From Streptomyces spinoverrucosus (lineage in GTDB: Bacteria; Actinomycetota; Actinomycetes; Streptomycetales; Streptomycetaceae): DNA of 64,000 bases. The notes below the pieces were generated by a model that had not been told where the DNA came from, did not search any database, and worked only from the letters and a program-made list of their open reading frames with translations. The DNA lies in the NCBI RefSeq assembly GCF_006539505.1, contig NZ_BJND01000035.1, positions 17,697 to 81,696 of the forward strand, given 5' to 3'. This document shows, piece after piece, positions 48,859 through 57,681 of this stretch. Made by a program: the position numbers and the translations under genes. Position 1 is the first letter of the stretch; the number at the start of each line of letters is the position of its first letter.

Positions 48859-49572
48859 GTGCTGCGCATCATCGACGCCCGGACCGGAGAACCCGTCGAC
48901 GCGTCCACGACCCGCCGGGGACTGACCTGTGTCGAGGCCCATGTGCCCGCCCTCGGTCCCACCGCCCTGCGCGTCCTGCTGGTCGCCGACGTGCTGGTCC
49001 GCGCCCTGGAACTGGGCGGTACGCCGGTCCTCGGGGTGCTGTCCGGCGACCGGGACCAGGCAGAACTCCGGACGGCCGCCGCGGCCCTCGGCATCCGGCC
49101 CTTCGAGGACGTGGGGGCCGGGCTCGGGGAGCGGCACGTCATCCATGTGGTGGAGGAGGGCGGCGCGAAACCGGACGGGGTGCGCGTCGCGGTCGCGCCC
49201 GTGGCGGAGGGGCGCGGGATGCCCGTGGGTGACGATCCGGCCGTGCTGCGGCTGGCCCTGCTCTCCCGGCGCCGCAGCGATCCCGTGCGGCTCGACGACA
49301 CGGTCCTGGGGGAGGCCCGTGACACGCTCGCGCGCTGGCGGCGGGTCGTCGCCGACTGGGCGCGGCATCCGTCGCGGCCGGTCCCCGACGAGGTGCGCGG
49401 ACAGCTCCGTACCGCCTGGGAGGACGACCTGGACGTGCCCTCGGTGCTGCGCGTCCTGCACCGCGTGGAGAGCGAACCGGACCTGCCGAACGGCGCCCGC
49501 TTCGAGACGTACGCCTATGCGGACCGGCTGCTCGGGCTCGACCTGACCCGCGACCTGGGAGCCCCGGCATGA
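48859..49572 (+). CDS. Cysteinyl-tRNA-synthetase-like protein, truncated paralogue
   Basis: The 237-residue product from the GTG at 48859 (TACGCT six bases upstream, so leaderless) starts LRIIDARTGEPVDASTTRRG and continues ALRVLLVADVLVRALELGGTPVLGVLSG, which resembles the first part of the CysS/MshC catalytic domain. The end, AWEDDLDVPSVLRVLHRVESEPDLPNGARFETYAYADRLLGLDL, resembles the helical part of CysS. The HIGH and KMSKS nucleotide-binding motifs and zinc ligands are absent, so it cannot charge tRNA. Its stop overlaps the next gene (ATGA). Role unknown; the assignment rests on pattern only. Confidence 0.65.
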   Translation: MLRIIDARTGEPVDASTTRRGLTCVEAHVPALGPTALRVLLVADVLVRALELGGTPVLGVLSGDRDQAELRTAAAALGIRPFEDVGAGLGERHVIHVVEEGGAKPDGVRVAVAPVAEGRGMPVGDDPAVLRLALLSRRRSDPVRLDDTVLGEARDTLARWRRVVADWARHPSRPVPDEVRGQLRTAWEDDLDVPSVLRVLHRVESEPDLPNGARFETYAYADRLLGLDLTRDLGAPA

Positions 49573-50111
49573 TCTCGCGCGCGGGATCGGGCCCGCTGCG
49601 CCGCCTGGTCGTGCTGCGGCACGCCAAGTCCGCCTGGCCGCCGGACGTCGCCGATCACGAGCGCCCGCTCGCGCCCCGGGGCCGCCGGGACGCGCCGGCC
49701 GCCGGTCGCGCGCTCGCCGAGTCCGACTGCCTGCCGGACCTCGCCCTGTGCTCCACCGCCGTACGCGCCCGCCAGACCTGGCAACTGGCGTCCGCCCAGT
49801 GGGGCACCCCGCCGCCGGTACGGCACGACCCACGGCTGTACGCGGCCGACGTACCCGACCTGCTGGCCGCCGTGCAGGCGGTGGCGCCCGAGATCCGGAC
49901 ACTGCTCCTCGTGGGCCACAACCCCGGCCTGGAGGAGCTGGTCCTGGGGCTCGCCGGGGACGGCCTCGGTGACACGCTGGACCGAGTGCGGACGAAGTTC
50001 CCCACCTCGGCGATCGCCGTGCTGGCCTGGTACGGGAGCGGCTGGGACGCGCTGCGGCCCGGGGTGGCGCTGCTGACGGACGTGCTGGTGCCCCGAGGGA
50101 AGAAGAAGTAG
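49569..50111 (+). CDS. SixA-like histidine phosphatase
   Basis: The 180-residue protein has the histidine phosphatase signature RRLVVLRHAKSAWP at residues 11-24 (RHAKS, nucleophilic His), DHERPLAPRGRRDAP, a second catalytic His in LLLVGHNPGLEELVLGL, and TSAIAVLAWYG. Length fits SixA, which dephosphorylates phosphohistidine on proteins, but small-molecule substrates are possible. It starts inside the CysS-like stop codon region (ATGA overlap), so the two proteins are coupled. Confidence 0.92.
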   Translation: MISRAGSGPLRRLVVLRHAKSAWPPDVADHERPLAPRGRRDAPAAGRALAESDCLPDLALCSTAVRARQTWQLASAQWGTPPPVRHDPRLYAADVPDLLAAVQAVAPEIRTLLLVGHNPGLEELVLGLAGDGLGDTLDRVRTKFPTSAIAVLAWYGSGWDALRPGVALLTDVLVPRGKKK

Positions 50112-50330
50112 GGGAGCCTCTTGCGGGGAGGGCGCCTGGGGGAGGGCTCCTGGGAGGCGGCTTTCGCCCGTCGCGGGGCACGCGCGCGGAGCGCATAGAC
50201 ACCTCACGTTGCTATGCCGTCAAGTGGGGCGGGCGTCGCGTCCGAATGTTGAGTCGGCGTCTTGTTCCTGGTTCTCATCCACGTCCCCGCAACAAGACGC
50301 TTCCCAGCTCCCTCCTGGCCTGCGAAGATC

Positions 50331-51038
50331 ATGAGTGTGTCCGCATCCAACCCTCATCCATTCTCTGCGGTGGACGAACCCGTCCTGGCTGTGCGGGACG
50401 AGCGGCGTGATCTGCTGGCCGTGGCGGGCAGGAGCGTATATGGCGTCCCGGCCCCAGTAGCGGTCTATGGAACGTCTGATCTGGGCTGCCGCCTCCTCGT
50501 TCACTCGCGCTTCCCTGTTCATGCGATGGCCTTCCACCCCGCGCTCCCACTGCTGGCAGTGGGCACCGGCCGATACGACGGCGGCTACTTCTTCGAAGGG
50601 GAACTGCTGCTCTTGCATCTCGAGACCGGTGAGACTCGATCGCTCATCGAACACGAGAATGGGCGCCAGGTCTTGGAGCTGGAGTGGGTCGACGAAGAGG
50701 CCCTGCGGATCCTCATGGCCCCGCCCGATGACTGGCAGGACGAACGAGCCCGTGTGGAGGGTCACGTCACGGTGGTGCACCGAGGCGACTGGGCCGCGGT
50801 CCCGGCCCGCTCGCTTACCGGCGTCGATCTGGCTGGCCCGAGGGTGCCGGCCTCGCGTCCTGACGGCCGCCAGGCAGCCAGGCAGCCAGGCAAATGCTTG
50901 CCGAACTCAGCAGGATCTGGCGAGTTAAGAGCGCCGATCACCCGGCGGATCTGTAAGAGTCATCACGCCGCTTCGGCGAGCTCGGCGGGGAACCCAGTGT
51001 GCTCGTCGAACAGCTGGCGGTGCTGGAGGCAGTGGTAG
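50331..51038 (+). CDS. WD40-like hypothetical protein broken by the IS110 insertion
   Basis: The frame from ATG 50331 encodes a beta-rich protein: DEPVLAVRDERRDLLAVAGRSVYGVPAPVAVYG, FPVHAMAFHPALPLLAVGTGRYDGGYFFEGELLLLHLETGETRSLIEH, RQVLELEWVDEEALRILMAPPDDWQ. The repeated HPxLPLLAVG-like blades suggest WD40/beta-propeller proteins found with bacterial defence or regulatory loci. After about residue 185 the sequence becomes a repeat (GGCAGCCA twice at 50872-50888) and then reads antisense through the IS110 transposase end. The gene is therefore probably truncated, and the last 50 residues are not original. Confidence 0.55.
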   Translation: MSVSASNPHPFSAVDEPVLAVRDERRDLLAVAGRSVYGVPAPVAVYGTSDLGCRLLVHSRFPVHAMAFHPALPLLAVGTGRYDGGYFFEGELLLLHLETGETRSLIEHENGRQVLELEWVDEEALRILMAPPDDWQDERARVEGHVTVVHRGDWAAVPARSLTGVDLAGPRVPASRPDGRQAARQPGKCLPNSAGSGELRAPITRRICKSHHAASASSAGNPVCSSNSWRCWRQW

Positions 51039-52185
51039 AGCTGGCCGATCATGCGGTTGAAGAGGTTGCGCTGGGCGGCGGCATGCCAGTCACCGATCTC
51101 GCGGCGGCGCCGGTAGTGAGCGTCGGCTCCGGGTGAGTGGCGAAGGGCGGCGAAGGCCCAGAGGTAGCCGGCGTGGTTTAGCCGGTCGTTCTTCACCCAT
51201 CGGCGGGTGATAGACGACTTCTTCCCGGAGGCCCTGGTGATCGGAGAGGAGCCGGCGTATGCCTTCAGGCCGCGGCGTCCGCGAAGCGGGTGCGGTCGTC
51301 CCCGATCTCAGCCAGGATCCGGGCGGCGAGTTGGGTGCCGAGCCCGGGGAAGCTCAGCAAGATCTCGGCGTCCGAGTGCTGAGGGAATGCCTCCTCCACC
51401 GCCTCAGCGAGCTGGTCGGCGGCGGTGCAAGCGGCTTCCATGATGAGGAGGGCGAGCATCTGCTTGCCGAGTGCGTCCTCGATCAGCGGCGGCTGGTGGA
51501 CCCACTCAGCGCGGAAGACGTCGCGGAGACGTTCGATCTCCGCTTCGATACCGCGCTTGCGGCCGGCCCGCTTGAGCGCGGCCTGGAGCTGTGTCCGGGT
51601 CAGCCGTGCGGCTCGTGATGGGGTCGGGGCGGCCTTGAGGAGTTCACGGGCCTCGGGGCGGCACAGGCCGTTGGCCCAGACGGCGAAGGCTTCCAGGGCG
51701 GCCGGGTAGTACTCGCGCAGCAGGGAGCGGAGCTGGTTGGCGATCTGCTGCCGGTTCCACAGAGCGTACTGCTGGGCGCGGGCCAGGACGGCGATGGCAC
51801 GACCGAGGTCGCTGTCGCCCGGCAGGGGCCGGTGGGCATGCATGTCGGTGCGCAGGATGTTCGCCAGGACGAGGGCGTCGCCGGGGTCGGCCCTCTTGCG
51901 CGAGACGGAGTGGCGGTCACGGTAGCGGGCGGCCGCCATCGGGTTGATCGCGAACACCTTCCGCGTCCCGGTCCGCAGCATGGCAACGAGCAGGCCGCGG
52001 GATGTCTCGATAGCCACCGGGATCGGGTTCTCCTCGGTGTCGCCGTACTCGGCGAGCAGCTCGAACAGGACCTTGTAGCCGGCCACGTCGTCGGTGATGT
52101 GCCGCTTGGCCACCAACGTGCCGGTGTCGTCGACCAGGGCGACGTCGTGGGTACGTTCCGCCCAGTCGATTCCGCAGTAGATCAA
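50963..52185 (-). pseudogene. IS110-family transposase, frameshifted
   Basis: The N-terminal frame (52185 down to 51265) has the RuvC-like DEDD domain: MIYCGIDWAERTHDVALVDD, VAIETSRGLLVAML, KRADPGDALVLANILRTD. It also carries the start of the Transposase_20 domain, LLSFPGLGTQLAARILAEIGDDRTRFADA. A stop at 51267-51265 is due to loss of one base near 51270, since the neighbouring frame continues GLKAYAGSSPITRASGKKSSITRRWVKNDRLNHAGYLWAFAALRHSPGADAHYRRR to 50963, where the catalytic Ser lies in GSSPITRASG. Together about 407 residues, the normal family size. IS110 enzymes recombine DNA guided by a bridge RNA. Confidence 0.85.
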
Positions 52186-52440
52186 AGTGTTCCCTCCCCT
52201 ATGCGCTGGGTGTTTGCGCTGGTCACGAGCGCATGTGGGCCACGCGAGTGACCTAATCCCAGGCCTCGACCGCAGCAGGGTCGGGCCGACACCTCACTAG
52301 CGGTTCGTGGCACCAGCGCACCCCACGGGCCCCGGTCTGAGCGGGAGCTCGAACGGCTCGGGCGTATCAAGGGGTCACCGTGCGGCGGGCTCGCACCACC
52401 AACGCCAACGAGTGATCAAGTGGCGGGTGTTGACGTTCGG
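52186..52440 (-). ncRNA. Candidate bridge-RNA region of the IS110 element
   Basis: The non-coding stretch upstream of the transposase start is the place where IS110-family elements such as IS621 encode their bridge RNA. Here TGCGCT-N7-AGCGCA (52215-52233) and a 10-bp arm pair GGCCTCGACC/GGGTCGGGCC (52262-52287, one imperfect pair) show strong secondary structure. Target- and donor-binding loops cannot be assigned without the ends of the element or related copies. Confidence 0.35.
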
Positions 52441-52783
52441 CGGTGCCGGGCGGCATCAGGTCTCAGCTTGGGTCTCGCGGACCGTGCAGGCTTCAGATGT
52501 CCGTCCGGCGCCAGCGGGCGCCAACACCCCTGCGGTGTGGTGGCGGCCACGAAGACGCCGAACAGCGCTCGCTCTGGGTCGAGGCATCATGGCCGGGGAC
52601 CTCAGTAGGCGTCCGCCCGGCGTCCACGCAACCGTCACCACACCGAGCACTGGGACCGCGCGCCGCTCTATGCGGAGATCTCAGGAGACCCGGCTGGCCG
52701 GAGGAGTCGCCGCCCAGTGCTCGAACATCACGAGGAGCTGCTGCTCCATCGGGACGTCATTGACTACGGATTAGGCTGGCCGG

Positions 52784-53410
52784 ATGCAGGACGAGTACCG
52801 CACGGTCGCCCGCGCGGGTGTGCACGAAACCGAGGTCAACCGCTCGCGCTTCCTGTGCGCCCTCGCCCCGGCCGCCACTGAGCAGGAGGCCCAGGCCTTC
52901 ATCGCCGCCGTGCGCAAGGAGCACGCCGACGCCACGCACAACTGCTGGGCGTACGTCATCGGCGCCGACGCCGCGATCCAGAAGGCGAGCGACGACGGCG
53001 AACCGGGCGGCACCGCCGGAGTCCCCATGCTCCAGATGCTGCTGCGCCGCGACATGCGGTACGTCGTCGCCGTCGTCACCCGCTACTACGGCGGGGTCAA
53101 GCTCGGCGCGGGCGGGCTCATCCGCGCGTACGGCGGAGCGGTCGGCGAGGCCCTCGACGCCCTCGGCACCCTCACCCGGCGCCGCTTCCGGCTGGCCACG
53201 GTGACCGTCGACCACCAGCGCGCGGGCAAGGTCCAGAACGATCTGCGGGCCACCGGGCGCGAGGTGCGGGACGTGCGCTACGGGGAGGCGGTCACGATCG
53301 AGATCGGGCTGCCGGACGCCGACGTGGAGGCGTTTCGGGCATGGCTCGCGAACGTCACCGCGGGGGCGGCGGGGTTCCAGTTGGGTGGCGAGGCGTACGG
53401 GGACGCCTAG
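52784..53410 (+). CDS. YigZ/IMPACT-family protein
   Basis: The 208-residue protein has the UPF0029 (IMPACT) N-terminal domain: NRSRFLCALAPAATEQEAQAFIAAVRKEHADATHNCWAYVIG, DDGEPGGTAGVPMLQMLLRRDMRYVVAVVTRYYGGVKLGAGGLIRAYGGAV. A DUF1949 C-terminal domain with an EF-G-like fold follows. Bacterial YigZ is of uncertain function; the eukaryotic relative regulates translation. TAGGCT lies exactly six bases before the ATG, so it is a leaderless gene. It directly follows the IS110 region. Confidence 0.93.
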   Translation: MQDEYRTVARAGVHETEVNRSRFLCALAPAATEQEAQAFIAAVRKEHADATHNCWAYVIGADAAIQKASDDGEPGGTAGVPMLQMLLRRDMRYVVAVVTRYYGGVKLGAGGLIRAYGGAVGEALDALGTLTRRRFRLATVTVDHQRAGKVQNDLRATGREVRDVRYGEAVTIEIGLPDADVEAFRAWLANVTAGAAGFQLGGEAYGDA

Positions 53411-53536
53411 TTCGGGGGATTTTCTACAGTAAACGGGGTCAAATGCCCGTAATGGACATGCTCTGAGCCGGTCATGACGGGGCGATACAGGAGTAACCGC
53501 CCGTGGTGTCAGACCCGGCCGTTAGTCTCGGGGATC

Positions 53537-54700
53537 ATGAGACTGCTGCACACTTCCGACTGGCATCTCGGCCGGGCGTTCCACCGGGTGAGCATGCTCG
53601 GCGCCCAGGCCGAGTTCATCGGCCACCTCGTCACGATCGTGCGCGAGCGCGATGTCGACGCGGTGGTCGTGTCGGGGGATGTGTACGACCGGGCGGTGCC
53701 GCCGCTGGCCGCGGTGGAGCTGTTCGACGACGCCCTGCACCGGCTCGCCGACCTCGGTGTGCCGACGGTGATGATCTCCGGGAACCACGACTCGGCCCGC
53801 CGTCTCGGGGTCGGCGCCGGGCTGATCGGGCGGGCGGGCATCCATCTGCGCACCGAGCCGTCGGCGTGCGGCACACCGGTGGTGCTGCAGGACGCGTTCG
53901 GTGACGTGGCGTTCTACGGGCTGCCGTATCTGGAACCCGCCCTGGTGAAGGACGAGTTCGGGGTGGAGAAGGCCGGTCATGAGGCGGTGCTCGCCGCCGC
54001 CATGGAGCGGGTGCGGGCCGACCTCGCGGCACGCGCGCGTGGCACCCGGTCCGTCGTCCTCGCGCACGCCTTCGTCACCGGCGGCGAGGCCAGCGACAGC
54101 GAGCGCGACATCACCGTCGGCGGGGTGGCGGCAGTGCCGTCCGGTGTCTTCGACGGCGTGGACTATGTGGCGCTCGGGCATCTGCACGGCTGTCAGACCA
54201 TCACCGAGCGCGTGCGGTACTCGGGGTCCCCACTCGCGTACTCCTTCTCGGAGGCCGGGCACCGCAAGAGCATGTGGCTCGTCGACCTCGACGCCGACGG
54301 GGCCGTCACCGCCGAGCGCGTCGACTGCCCCGTGCCGCGGCCGCTGGCCCGGATCCGGGGGCCGCTGGAGGAACTGCTCGCCGATCCCGCGCTCGCTCGG
54401 CACGAGGAGGCGTGGGTCGAGGCGACCCTCACCGACCCGGTCCGCCCGGCCGATCCCATGGCCCGCTTCATCGAACGCTTCCCGCACACCCTCAGCCTCG
54501 TCTTCGCCCCCGAGCGGGCCCCTGACGAGCCCGAGGTGTCGTACGCCAGCCGTCTCGCGGACCGCAGCGACCAGGAGATCGCCGAGGACTTCGTGGCACA
54601 CGTGCGCGGAGCCGGGCCCGACGAGCACGAACAGGCCGTGCTGAGGGACGCGTTCGACGCCGTGCGCGCGGACCAGACCCTGCGGGAGGTGGCCCGGTGA
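53537..54700 (+). CDS. sbcD: Exonuclease SbcD
   Basis: The 387-residue Mre11-like nuclease has all five phosphoesterase motifs: TSDWHLGRAFH (about residue 6), VVVSGDVYDRAVPP, VMISGNHDSARRLG, VLAHAFVTGG and YVALGHLHGCQ. With SbcC it opens hairpins and cleans double-strand ends. TAGTCT lies eight bases before the ATG. Its stop codon overlaps the GTG of sbcC by four bases (GTGA), as usual for this operon. Confidence 0.96.
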   Translation: MRLLHTSDWHLGRAFHRVSMLGAQAEFIGHLVTIVRERDVDAVVVSGDVYDRAVPPLAAVELFDDALHRLADLGVPTVMISGNHDSARRLGVGAGLIGRAGIHLRTEPSACGTPVVLQDAFGDVAFYGLPYLEPALVKDEFGVEKAGHEAVLAAAMERVRADLAARARGTRSVVLAHAFVTGGEASDSERDITVGGVAAVPSGVFDGVDYVALGHLHGCQTITERVRYSGSPLAYSFSEAGHRKSMWLVDLDADGAVTAERVDCPVPRPLARIRGPLEELLADPALARHEEAWVEATLTDPVRPADPMARFIERFPHTLSLVFAPERAPDEPEVSYASRLADRSDQEIAEDFVAHVRGAGPDEHEQAVLRDAFDAVRADQTLREVAR

Positions 54701-57681
54701 GGCTGCACCGGCTCGACATCACCGCCTTCGGTCCCTTCGGCGGCTGCCAGAGCGTCGACTTCGACGAGCTGTCCGCCGCGGGACTCTTCCTGCTGCACGG
54801 ACCGACCGGCGCGGGCAAGACGTCCGTCCTGGACGCCGTGTGCTACGCCCTCTACGGCTCCGTACCGGGCGCCCGGCAGAACGGCCAGGGCACCGCCCTG
54901 CGCAGCGACCACGCCGCATCCGGCGCGCGCACCTCCGTCACGCTCGAACTGACCGTCGCCGGACGCCGGTTGGAGATCACGCGCCAGCCGCCCTGGGAAC
55001 GCCCCAAGAAGCGCGGCACGGGCACCACCCTCGACAAGGCGCAGACGTGGCTGCGCGAGTACGACGCCGGCTCGTGGAAGGACCTCAGCCGCTCCCACCA
55101 GGAGATCGGCGAGGAGATCACGCAACTGCTCGGCATGAGCCGGGAGCAGTTCTGCCAGGTCGTCCTGCTGCCGCAGGGCGAATTCGCCCGCTTTCTGCGC
55201 GCCGACGCCGAGGCGCGTGGCCGACTGCTGGGCCGCCTGTTCGACACCCACCGGTTCGCGGAGGTCGAGAAACGGCTCGCCGAGCGCCGCCGCGCCACCG
55301 AGGCGGGCGTGCGCGACGGGGACGCGGAGCTGCTGGCCGACGCCCATCGCATGCAGCAGGCGGCGGGCAGCGCGATGGAGTTGCCCGAGCTGGCGCCCGG
55401 TGATCCGGGGCTGGCCGAGGCCGTGCTGACCGCCGCCGCCGTCGCCCGGAGCACCGCGCGGGAACAGCTGACGGTCGCCCGCTGCCGCCTTGCTGCCGCC
55501 GAGTCCGCCCAGGCTGCGGCCGACCGCGTCCTGGACGACGTACGCGAAGTGGCCCGGCTGCGGCGGCGGTTCGCGGACGCGCAGGATCGGGCCCGGCTGC
55601 TGGAGGAGGGCGGCGACGCCCATCGGGCGGACCGGCAGCGCATGGACCGGGCCCGGAAGGCCGAGGCGGTCGCGCCCGCGCTGGAGCTGCGGGAGTCGGC
55701 CGAGGCCGAGCACCGTGCGGCGGCCGGGGCGGAGGTACGCGCGCGTGCCGCGCTGCCGGCGAGCTTCGCCGAGGCGGGCGCGGCCGGGCTCGCGGCCGCC
55801 GCGCGCCGGACCGCCGAGGAGCTGGGCGGGCTGGACTCCGCCCGCCGGGCCGAGCGGCGGCTGGCCGACGTCCGCGCGGAGCGCGCCGACCTGGACCGGC
55901 AGGAGCGCGCGGACGAGGAGGTGCTGCACGAGGCCGAGGTCTGGCTCGCCGGATGGGAGGCGACCCGGGCCGGGCTCCAGGACCGCATCGACGCCGCCCA
56001 GGAAGCCGCCTCCCAGGCAGAGCAACTCGCCGTGCGCCGTGAGCCGGTGCAGAAGAGGCTCGGCGCCGCGCGGATGCGCGACCAGCTGGCCGGGGACACC
56101 GAGCAGGCCCAGAAGCAGGCCCTCGCCTCGGGCGAGCGCGCGCTCCAGGCACGTGCGCACTGGCTCGACCTGAAGGAACAGCGCCTGAACGGCATCGCCG
56201 CCGAACTGGCCGCAGGGCTCCAGGACGGCGAACCCTGTGCCGTCTGCGGCGCCACCGAACACCCGGCCCCCGCGCGGAAGGTCGCCGGACACGTCGACCG
56301 GGAGGCCGAGGAGCGTGCACTCGCCGCCTACCAGCGCGCGGAGGAGGCGCACGCCGAGAACGAGCGCCGTCTGGGCGTCGTACGAGAGGCGCTGGCCGCC
56401 GCGACCGCCGAGGCGGGCGACACTCCGACCGGCCAACTGGTCGAAGAAGAAGGTGAGTTGGAGCGGCTGCACGCGCAGGCGCGGCGGCAGGCGTCCGGGC
56501 TGCATGCCGCGCGCGAGGAGCTGCGCCGGGCCGAGCAGGAGCACGAGCGCAGGACCGCCGCGCGCCGGGAGGCCGAGCTCAGGGCGGCGTCCCGGCTGGC
56601 CCGCCGTGAGGCCCTGGACCGGGAGAGGACCTCCCTGGAAGGGGAGTTGGCGCAGGCGCGGGGCTCCTCCGGCAGCGTGGCCGCGCGGGCCGCCGAGCTT
56701 GAAGACCGGGTCGCGCGGCTCACCGAGGCGGCAGAGTCCGCGCGGCACGCCGAGGACACCGCCCAGCGCCTCAAGGACGCCGACGCCCGCCTCGCCGACG
56801 CCGCCTTCCGTGCCGGTTTCGACACACCGCAGGCCGCGGCCGCCGCCTTGCTGGACGCCGCCGCCCACCGTGAGCTGCAACGACGGCTGGACGCCCGGCA
56901 GGCCGAGGAAGCCGCCGTACGGGCCGTCCTCGCCGAGGCCGACACCGCGGCCGCCGCCCAGCGGCCGCCCGCCGACCTCGCCGCCGCCGAGGAGGCCGCT
57001 GCGGCCGCCGAACAGCGGGTGCGCGACGCCGCCTCCGCCTGCGATGCCGCCACCCGCCGCTGTGCCGAACTCGACCGGCTCTCCGCACGGGCCGCCGCCG
57101 GGGTACGACGGCTGGCGCCGCTGCGCGAGGAGTACGACCGGGTGGCCCGGCTGGCCGCGCTCGCCGCCGGCACCTCCGCAGAGAACGAACGCCGGATGCG
57201 GCTGGAGTCGTACGTCCTCGCGGCCCGCCTGGAGCAGGTGGCGGCCGCCGCGACCGTACGGCTGCAGCGGATGTCGTCCGGCCGCTACACCCTCGTCCAC
57301 TCCGACGACCGGTCCGGGCGCGGGCGCAGCGGCCTCGGGCTGCATGTCGTCGACGCCTGGACCGGGCGGGAGCGGGACACGTCGACGCTGTCGGGCGGCG
57401 AGACGTTCTTCGCCTCGCTCGCCCTCGCCCTCGGCCTCGCGGACGTCGTCACCGACGAGGCGGGCGGGGTGCGGCTGGACACCCTCTTCATCGACGAGGG
57501 CTTCGGCAGCCTCGACGACCAGACCCTGGACGAGGTGCTGGACGTGCTCGACGCACTGCGCGAGCGGGACCGCAGTGTCGGCATCGTGAGTCATGTGGCC
57601 GATCTGCGGCGGCGGATTCACGCGCAGTTGGAGGTGGTGAAGGGGAGATCGGGGTCGGTGCTGCGGCAGCTGGGGCACTGA
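54697..57681 (+). CDS. sbcC: Exonuclease subunit SbcC
   Basis: The 994-residue SMC-like ATPase pairs with SbcD in DNA end processing. Walker A (LLHGPTGAGKTSVLDAVCYALYG) lies at about residues 31-53. Long coiled coils rich in Ala, Glu and Arg run from about 180 to 850 and are broken by the zinc hook CAVCG near 514. The ABC signature STLSGGETFFASLALALGLADVV is near 900 and Walker B LDTLFIDEGFGSLD near 930. The Q-loop region is QVVLLPQGEFARFLRAD. The GTG at 54697 overlaps the sbcD stop. Confidence 0.96.
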   Translation: MRLHRLDITAFGPFGGCQSVDFDELSAAGLFLLHGPTGAGKTSVLDAVCYALYGSVPGARQNGQGTALRSDHAASGARTSVTLELTVAGRRLEITRQPPWERPKKRGTGTTLDKAQTWLREYDAGSWKDLSRSHQEIGEEITQLLGMSREQFCQVVLLPQGEFARFLRADAEARGRLLGRLFDTHRFAEVEKRLAERRRATEAGVRDGDAELLADAHRMQQAAGSAMELPELAPGDPGLAEAVLTAAAVARSTAREQLTVARCRLAAAESAQAAADRVLDDVREVARLRRRFADAQDRARLLEEGGDAHRADRQRMDRARKAEAVAPALELRESAEAEHRAAAGAEVRARAALPASFAEAGAAGLAAAARRTAEELGGLDSARRAERRLADVRAERADLDRQERADEEVLHEAEVWLAGWEATRAGLQDRIDAAQEAASQAEQLAVRREPVQKRLGAARMRDQLAGDTEQAQKQALASGERALQARAHWLDLKEQRLNGIAAELAAGLQDGEPCAVCGATEHPAPARKVAGHVDREAEERALAAYQRAEEAHAENERRLGVVREALAAATAEAGDTPTGQLVEEEGELERLHAQARRQASGLHAAREELRRAEQEHERRTAARREAELRAASRLARREALDRERTSLEGELAQARGSSGSVAARAAELEDRVARLTEAAESARHAEDTAQRLKDADARLADAAFRAGFDTPQAAAAALLDAAAHRELQRRLDARQAEEAAVRAVLAEADTAAAAQRPPADLAAAEEAAAAAEQRVRDAASACDAATRRCAELDRLSARAAAGVRRLAPLREEYDRVARLAALAAGTSAENERRMRLESYVLAARLEQVAAAATVRLQRMSSGRYTLVHSDDRSGRGRSGLGLHVVDAWTGRERDTSTLSGGETFFASLALALGLADVVTDEAGGVRLDTLFIDEGFGSLDDQTLDEVLDVLDALRERDRSVGIVSHVADLRRRIHAQLEVVKGRSGSVLRQLGH

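Larger units (their letters stand above)
50893..52760 (-). mobile_element. IS110-family insertion sequence (ends approximate)
   Basis: The element holds one IS110-type transposase on the minus strand with about 570 bases of non-coding DNA on its upstream side and a short tail on the other. Ends cannot be placed exactly, because IS110 elements have no terminal inverted repeats and make little or no target duplication. It splits the beta-rich gene starting at 50331. The transposase carries a frameshift, so the copy is probably immobile on its own. Confidence 0.7.

Noticed and set aside
54193..57678. 1161-codon frame antisense to sbcC
   Set aside because: It exists because G+C-rich third positions suppress stops on the opposite strand; SbcC on the plus strand has every family motif.
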